A stretch of 64,000 bases of DNA from Pseudomonadota bacterium (GTDB taxonomy: Bacteria > Pseudomonadota > Gammaproteobacteria > Steroidobacterales > Steroidobacteraceae). Below the pieces are notes generated by a model, which saw only the letters and a list, made by a program, of their open reading frames with translations, was not told where the DNA came from and ran no database searches. The position numbers and the translations under genes are program-made. The DNA lies in contig CAUJHJ010000019.1 in NCBI GenBank assembly GCA_963204835.1, forward strand, positions 28,348 to 92,347. Reading direction: 5' to 3'. Of the stretch, positions 59,282 to 64,000 are shown in pieces; position 1 is the first letter of the stretch, and every line of letters begins with the position of its first letter.

Positions 59282-60519
59282 TGGGGCGGCACTTTGCCGC
59301 CGGTGCAATCATCGCCGCAGGCTGGCTCGCCGCCAGCCTGCCGGCGATGGCCGGGGAGAATTACCTCGACCTGCCTATAGGCGACCCCGCCCGGGCAGGC
59401 AGGCAGGTGACGGTCACCCTCGACGGCGTGCTCGATACGCGCGCCGGCGAGCTGGTGACACCGGCGGAGTTCGCCAGGCGACTGGCGGGAACGCGCGTGC
59501 TCTTCATCGGCGAGGAGCACACCACCCCCGAATTCCATGACGTGCAGCTCGCGGCGATCAAGGCGCTGCGGGAGGCGGGTCGCGAGGTGCTGATCGGCCT
59601 CGAGATGTATCCGTACACCGAGCCGACCCAGCTCGACAACTGGATCGACGGCAAGCTCACCGAGAAGGGCTTCGTCGATCTCTCCGGCTGGTATGTCTAC
59701 TGGTCCCACCACTGGGGCTACTACCGGGACATTTTCAACTACGCGCGCGAGCAGGGCATCCGCATGTACGGCGTGAACCTGCCGCGCACGGCGGTCAACC
59801 TGATCCGCGAGAAGGGCTTCGATGCGCTCGATCCTGAGACCCGCGCGCATCTGCCGCCGAAGATCGACACGGAGAACGCCGAGCACAAGCGGCTGTTCCG
59901 CGCCTACTTCTCGGACGACGATGCGCTGCACACGCAGATGAGCGACGCGCAGCTCGAGAGCCTGCACCGCGCCCAGGTCGCCTGGGACGCTTCGATGGGC
60001 TGGAATGCCGCGCAGGCGCTCGAGAAGCATGGCGGCAAGGACGCCATCATCGTGATCATGATCGGCGCGGGTCATGTCGCCTACAACCTCGGCGGCGTGC
60101 ACCAGCTCGAAGGCAGCTACAAGGGCGAGGTTCGTTCCCTCATCCCCGTGGCGGTCCGCACTGCAGGCGGCAAGCCGGTGGGTCCGGTGCGCGCGTCCTA
60201 TGCGGACTTCATCTGGGGCGTGCCCGGGCGCGACGGCCCGGGCCTGCCGGTGCTCGGCGTCTCGCTCGCCGGGCGCATCGGCAAGGAGCCTTCGAAAGTC
60301 ATCCAGGTCGACAAGGATGGCAGCGCCGCGCAGGCGGGCGTGAAGGTCGGCGACGTGATCGTGCGGCTCGGCAAGACGCCCATCGGCTCGACCACCGACC
60401 TGCAGCGCGCGACGGGCGATTACGCCTGGGGCGACGGCACGGCGCTCGAGATCCGCCGCGACGGCAAGCCGATGACGCTCGACCTCGTATTCCGACGCCC
60501 GACACCGAAGAGCCCATGA
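59281..60519 (+). CDS. ChaN-like haem/iron-binding protein with C-terminal PDZ domain
   Basis: The 412-residue exported protein has a signal peptide ending AMA, then a ChaN domain (about residues 40-300) with FIGEEHTTPEFHDVQ, LIGLEMYPYTEP, YYRDIFNYAREQGIRMYG and IGAGHVAYNLG. In Campylobacter ChaN binds haem and is encoded beside a TonB receptor. Unlike ChaN it also has a PDZ domain at about residues 320-405 (LGVSLAGRIG, AAQAGVKVGDVIVRLGKTPI). The start shares one base with the receptor stop (TGATG) and the stop overlaps the next gene, so all three are likely co-translated. Confidence 0.88.
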   Translation: MGRHFAAGAIIAAGWLAASLPAMAGENYLDLPIGDPARAGRQVTVTLDGVLDTRAGELVTPAEFARRLAGTRVLFIGEEHTTPEFHDVQLAAIKALREAGREVLIGLEMYPYTEPTQLDNWIDGKLTEKGFVDLSGWYVYWSHHWGYYRDIFNYAREQGIRMYGVNLPRTAVNLIREKGFDALDPETRAHLPPKIDTENAEHKRLFRAYFSDDDALHTQMSDAQLESLHRAQVAWDASMGWNAAQALEKHGGKDAIIVIMIGAGHVAYNLGGVHQLEGSYKGEVRSLIPVAVRTAGGKPVGPVRASYADFIWGVPGRDGPGLPVLGVSLAGRIGKEPSKVIQVDKDGSAAQAGVKVGDVIVRLGKTPIGSTTDLQRATGDYAWGDGTALEIRRDGKPMTLDLVFRRPTPKSP

Positions 60520-63500
60520 AAAAATCCCCGTGGATCCGGGCGAGCGCAGCGGCGCTCGCCCTTTTTTCTTTTGCGACGCAGGCACTTTCCGCGCAGGCCG
60601 CGGACCTTCCCCGTTACGACCTCGACGTTGCCGTTGAGCCGGCGACTCACGGCCTCGCGGTCGAGGCGACGGTCAGCTTCCCGGCCGCCTACGCGGGCCG
60701 CGAGGTCGAGTTCCTGCTCGCCGCGCCGCTCGCGATCGCCTCGTCCGCGCCAGCGGTCGAGCGCCTGCCGCTCGGGGACACCCGGGGATTCACGGGGATC
60801 AACGGTTCGAGCGGCGACCTCGTGAAGTCGGGGCGCGCGGTGCGCTATCGCGCCACCCTGCCGAAGGACTCGCCCACCCTGCGCCTCAAGTATGCCGGCG
60901 CGATCGACTTTGGCTTCGACACGCCCGAGGAAGAGTACGCGCGCGGCTTCAGTGAAACCGCGGGTTTCATCGGCGAGAAGGGCGTCTATCTCGCCGGCAG
61001 CTCGCTCTGGTACCCCTATCTCGGTGAGACCCTGTTCGTCGCGAACGTGCGCACGAAGGCGCCCGAAGGCTGGCACCTGGTCACCGTGGACCCGGCACCC
61101 GTGGACGAGCTACCCCTCGCCGGCGGGCCACTGACGCGCTATGCCGAGACGGTGGGCGCGGTCGAAGCACAGGTGTTCCTGCGCACACCCGACGAGCAGC
61201 TCGCGCGCAAGTTCCTCGACGCGACGGCACGCGACCTCGAGATGTATCGCCAGCTGATCGGGCCGTACCCGTACCGGAAGTTCGCGATGGTCGAGAACTT
61301 CTGGGAGACGGGCTATGGCATGCCGTCCTTCACGCTGCTCGGCTCGCAGATCATCCGCTTCCCGTTCATCCTCACCTCGTCCTACCCCCACGAGATCCTG
61401 CACAACTGGTGGGGCAACTCGGTCTTCGTCGACTACGCGACCGGCAACTGGTGCGAGGGCCTCGCTGCCTACATGGCCGACCACCTGTTCCAGGAGCAGG
61501 TCGGCAAGGGCGCGGCCTATCGCCGCGACACCCTCAAGCGCTACCGCGACTACGTGCAGGAGACGCACGATTTCCCGCTGAACGAGTTCCGCTCGCGCCA
61601 CAGCGCGGCGACCGAGGCGGTCGGCTACGGCAAGTCGCTGATGGGCTTCCACATGCTGCGCCGCCAGCTCGGCGATGACGCCTTCCGCAAGGCTCTGCAG
61701 TCCTTCTATCGCAACGAGCGCGGCGAGCGCGCGGGCTTCATGGACCTGAAGCGCGAGTTCGCGAAGGCGGGCGGCGTCAACCTCGACACTTTCTTCGACC
61801 AGTGGGTCAACCGAGCGGGCGCGGCGGACCTGCGCATCGAGAAGGCGCGCGTGGATGGCCAGCAGGTGCGCGGCGTGATCCGCCAGGTGCAGAAGTCGGG
61901 CTTGCTGCAGCTCGCCGTGCCCGTGTCGGTGCGCACGACGAAGGGATACGTGACGCAGCAGGTCGCCATCGCGGGTGAAGCGACGCCGTTCGCAATCCCC
62001 GTCGACGCTGCGCCGCTCACCCTCGAGGTCGATCCCGAGTTCGATCTCTTCCGTCTGCTCGATCCGCGCGAAACGGCGCCGTCGATCGGCCAGCTCTTCG
62101 GCGACACGCAGGTGCTCGCGGTGTTGCCGGCCAGGGCCGACAAGGCGACGCAGGACCTTTATCGCGGCGTGCTGGCGCGCTGGGCGAGTCCCGCCCAGAA
62201 ACTCGTCGTGAAGCTCGATACCGAGGTGAAGGCACTGCCGGCCGATCACGCCGTGTGGGTGTTAGGGCGTGACAACAGCTTCGCGGCCGCGCTGCTGGCG
62301 CAGGTCGCCGCGGAACCGGCGCTCGCGCGCCAGGACGCGAGCGTGGTATTCGCGCGCCGCCATCCGGCCAATCCTTCGAAGGCCGTCGGCTTCATCTCGC
62401 TCGCGAGCGCTGCCGCGGCGCCGGGGCTCGCCGGCAAGCTGCCCCACTACGGCAAGTACTCGTGGCTCGTGTTCGAGGGCGATGAGGCGAAGAACACCGG
62501 CAAGGGTGAGTGGAGCGCGGACGATTCGCCGCTGCACGTCGACTTGCGCAGCGAGCGCACGCCGCTTGCGCCGCTTGCCCATCCCGCGCGTGCGCCGCTC
62601 GCCGAGCCGCCGCCGGTCTTCAGCGCCCAGGCGATGCTCGGGCACGTGCAGTACCTCGCCGCGCCCGAGCGCGAGGGCCGCGGGCTTGGCACGCAGGGCA
62701 TCGGGCAGGCAGCCGACTACATCGCCGCGGCCTTCGCCAAGGCGGGCCTGGCGCCGGGCGGCGACCAGGGCGGCTGGTTGCAGGCCTTCCCGCGTGGCTC
62801 GAACGTGATCGGCGTGTTGCCGGGTGCGAACCCCGCCTTCGACGGCCAGGCCGTCGTCGTCTCGGCACATTACGATCATCTCGGCCCCGGCCATCCCGGC
62901 GCCGACGACAACGCGAGCGGTGTCGCCGTGCTCATCGAGCTCGCACGCACGATCGCCTCGCAGGGGCGCCCGCCGCGCACCCTCGTCTTCATCGCGTTCT
63001 CGGGCGAGGAGTCCGGCCTGCTCGGCTCGCGCTGGTATGCCGAGCATCCGTCGCCGGTGCCGCTCGCGGGCATCCGCGCCAACGTGAACCTCGACACCGT
63101 CGGGCGGCTCGGCGCGGGCCCGGTGCGCATCATCGGCACGGGCACGGCGGCCGAGTGGTCGCCGGTATTCCGCGGGGTGGGTTTCACCACCGGCATCGCG
63201 ATCCAGACCATCGAGGGCGCGGCGGTGTCGTCGGACCAGCAGGCGTTCATCGAGCGGGGTGTCCCCGGCGTGCAGGTTTTCTCGGGCTCGAACCTCGATT
63301 ACCACAAGGCCACCGATACGGCGGACAAGATCGATGGCGCCGGACTCGTCAAGGTCGCGACCGTGGCGAAGGAGACGATCGACTACCTCGCCGCGCGCGC
63401 CGAGCCGCTGCATGCCACCATGAAGGCCGGCGGACCGCCGGTCGCTGCGGCAGCGGCGACGGCGCCGCGCGAGCGCAAGGTGTCCTTCGGCGTGGTCCCC

Positions 63501-63737
63501 GATTTCGGCTACACAGGCAAGGGCGTGCGCGCCGAGTCGGTGATCCCCGGCTCGCCGGCTGCCAAGGGCAGCCTGCAGGCCGGAGACATCCTGCTGGTGC
63601 TCGGCGGCAAGCCGATCGAGACGATGCAGGCGTTTTCCGACGTGCTGAAGACCATGAAGCCGGGCGACCTCGTCGACGTGGAATTCCGGCGCGGGGAGAC
63701 GGTCGAGAAAGTCCGCGTGGAGCTCGCGGCCCGCTGA
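60516..63737 (+). CDS. Exported metallopeptidase with M1-like, M28 and PDZ domains
   Basis: The 1073-residue product has a signal peptide (to about residue 28). The first half resembles M1 aminopeptidases: HEILH at 292-296 and Glu314 in NWCEGLAAY, i.e. HExxH-x17-E, one residue shorter than classical M1. Residues about 710-960 form an M28 aminopeptidase with SAHYDHLG, GADDNASGVAVL, FSGEESGLLG, VNLDTVGR and DYHKATDTADK, all metal ligands apparently intact. A PDZ domain closes the protein (about 985-1073: VIPGSPAAKGSLQAGDILLV). It likely digests peptides brought in by the receptor. A terminator-like hairpin lies inside codons 8-19. Confidence 0.9.
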   Translation: MKKSPWIRASAAALALFSFATQALSAQAADLPRYDLDVAVEPATHGLAVEATVSFPAAYAGREVEFLLAAPLAIASSAPAVERLPLGDTRGFTGINGSSGDLVKSGRAVRYRATLPKDSPTLRLKYAGAIDFGFDTPEEEYARGFSETAGFIGEKGVYLAGSSLWYPYLGETLFVANVRTKAPEGWHLVTVDPAPVDELPLAGGPLTRYAETVGAVEAQVFLRTPDEQLARKFLDATARDLEMYRQLIGPYPYRKFAMVENFWETGYGMPSFTLLGSQIIRFPFILTSSYPHEILHNWWGNSVFVDYATGNWCEGLAAYMADHLFQEQVGKGAAYRRDTLKRYRDYVQETHDFPLNEFRSRHSAATEAVGYGKSLMGFHMLRRQLGDDAFRKALQSFYRNERGERAGFMDLKREFAKAGGVNLDTFFDQWVNRAGAADLRIEKARVDGQQVRGVIRQVQKSGLLQLAVPVSVRTTKGYVTQQVAIAGEATPFAIPVDAAPLTLEVDPEFDLFRLLDPRETAPSIGQLFGDTQVLAVLPARADKATQDLYRGVLARWASPAQKLVVKLDTEVKALPADHAVWVLGRDNSFAAALLAQVAAEPALARQDASVVFARRHPANPSKAVGFISLASAAAAPGLAGKLPHYGKYSWLVFEGDEAKNTGKGEWSADDSPLHVDLRSERTPLAPLAHPARAPLAEPPPVFSAQAMLGHVQYLAAPEREGRGLGTQGIGQAADYIAAAFAKAGLAPGGDQGGWLQAFPRGSNVIGVLPGANPAFDGQAVVVSAHYDHLGPGHPGADDNASGVAVLIELARTIASQGRPPRTLVFIAFSGEESGLLGSRWYAEHPSPVPLAGIRANVNLDTVGRLGAGPVRIIGTGTAAEWSPVFRGVGFTTGIAIQTIEGAAVSSDQQAFIERGVPGVQVFSGSNLDYHKATDTADKIDGAGLVKVATVAKETIDYLAARAEPLHATMKAGGPPVAAAAATAPRERKVSFGVVPDFGYTGKGVRAESVIPGSPAAKGSLQAGDILLVLGGKPIETMQAFSDVLKTMKPGDLVDVEFRRGETVEKVRVELAAR
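60538..60572 (+). terminator. Intrinsic-terminator sequence inside the start of the peptidase gene
   Basis: GGGCGAGCGC (60538-60547) and GCGCTCGCCC (60552-60561) form a perfect 10-pair stem with loop AGCG, followed by TTTTTTCTTTT (60562-60572). This is a textbook rho-independent terminator, yet it begins 22 bases into the peptidase coding sequence and encodes part of the signal peptide (RASAAALALFSF). A translating ribosome would cover it; without translation it should stop transcription after the ChaN-PDZ gene. Confidence 0.8.
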
Positions 63738-63773
63738 GTGGCGCCGGGGCGCGGTGCATCAGGCACCGCCCGA

Positions 63774-64000
63774 TCAGGTGTCGCGCAGGTACCAGGCATA
63801 GTCGAGCGGCGTGACTTCGGCCATGAAGCGCTCGCATTCCTGGCGCTTCACGGCGACGAACACCTTCATGAAGTCCCCGCCGAGCGCATCGTGCAGGAAC
63901 TCCGATCCGACGGCGCGCTCGATGGCCTCGTGCCAGGTCGGGGGGAACACGCGCGGCCGCGTCATCGCGTAGCCGTTGCCTTCCACGGGCGCCCCGGGGT
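63774..64000 (-). CDS. C-terminal end of a glutamine synthetase family protein (partial)
   Basis: The frame enters from the right edge of the window and ends at 63774. It covers about 75 residues: PGAPVEGNGYAMTRPRVFPP, then TWHEAIERAVGSEFLHDALG and KVFVAVKRQECERFMAEVTP, ending LDYAWYLRDT. This matches the C-terminus of type III or PuuA-like glutamine synthetases (P-rich start, WHEA, F-xx-KxxE, then xPLxYxWYL). The 5' end and active site lie outside, so ammonia and gamma-glutamylpolyamine ligases cannot be separated. It converges on the double peptidase gene. Confidence 0.85.
   Translation of the reverse strand, partial: PGAPVEGNGYAMTRPRVFPPTWHEAIERAVGSEFLHDALGGDFMKVFVAVKRQECERFMAEVTPLDYAWYLRDT

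Noticed and set aside
63751..63769. Hairpin GCGGTGC-ATCAG-GCACCGC between the convergent peptidase and glutamine synthetase genes
   Set aside because: The stem is only seven pairs and no T-run follows on either strand. It may aid transcript ends but I cannot call it a terminator.

Overview
The window is a GC-rich chromosomal segment of a Gammaproteobacterium. It carries the full division and cell wall (dcw) cluster in the gammaproteobacterial order. It also carries rnpB between rsmI and mraZ (as in Pseudomonas), the mutT/yacG/zapD/coaE neighbourhood, and pilA-pilB-pilC-pilD-coaE with pilR-pilS next to sucC-sucD. That last pairing, together with the paired S9 peptidases and a TonB receptor operon, resembles Xanthomonadales/Nevskiales/Steroidobacter-type genomes. 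The lineage is inferred from gene order and remembered protein similarity, not from a database search.

Layout. 1-3213: a possible yraN start, lpoA (minus), rsmI and the RNase P RNA, whose 5' end overlaps rsmI. 3342-21313: a sigma70 promoter and three-box MraZ operator, then mraZ, rsmH, ftsL, ftsI, murE, murF, mraY, murD, ftsW, murG, murC, ddlB, ftsQ, ftsA, ftsZ and lpxC. Most junctions are 4-base stop/start overlaps. Inverted repeats sit before ftsZ and before lpxC. 21315-25991: a DUF721 protein, an M23 peptidase, secA and mutT. 25992-33333: an accessory block between mutT and its usual neighbour yacG. It holds an aldehyde dehydrogenase fused in frame to mutT, a vapBC toxin-antitoxin pair with an operator inside its promoter, a 129-residue protein of unknown function, two divergent S9 prolyl peptidases and a frameshifted gene remnant.

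33322-43038 (minus strand): yacG, zapD, coaE and the type IV pilus genes pilD, pilC, pilB and pilA. pilA has a consensus sigma54 promoter and a strong terminator. Its expected activators, pilR and pilS, lie just upstream, separated from it by a possible vapB antitoxin remnant. 43079-46934: sucC, sucD (with an unusual basic tail) and nadE. 46956-53815: divergent bamD/rluD, then a minus-strand cstA-ybdD-apbE unit plus a 57-codon frame, placed between rluD and its usual partner pgeF, and then a ZIP metal transporter. 53844-63737: aspS and a beta-propeller lipoprotein (minus) divergent from a three-gene unit: a TonB-dependent receptor, a ChaN-PDZ protein, and a 1073-residue protein with M1-like, M28 and PDZ domains. 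The last gene has a perfect intrinsic-terminator sequence inside its signal-peptide codons. 63774-64000 is the 3' end of a glutamine synthetase family gene.

The core of the window makes peptidoglycan precursors, divides the cell, secretes proteins and builds outer membrane and pili. The least conventional parts are the MutT-aldehyde dehydrogenase fusion, the receptor/ChaN-PDZ/double-peptidase operon, the basic SucD tail and several RNA-level structures (rnpB overlap, ftsZ and lpxC leaders, intragenic terminator).
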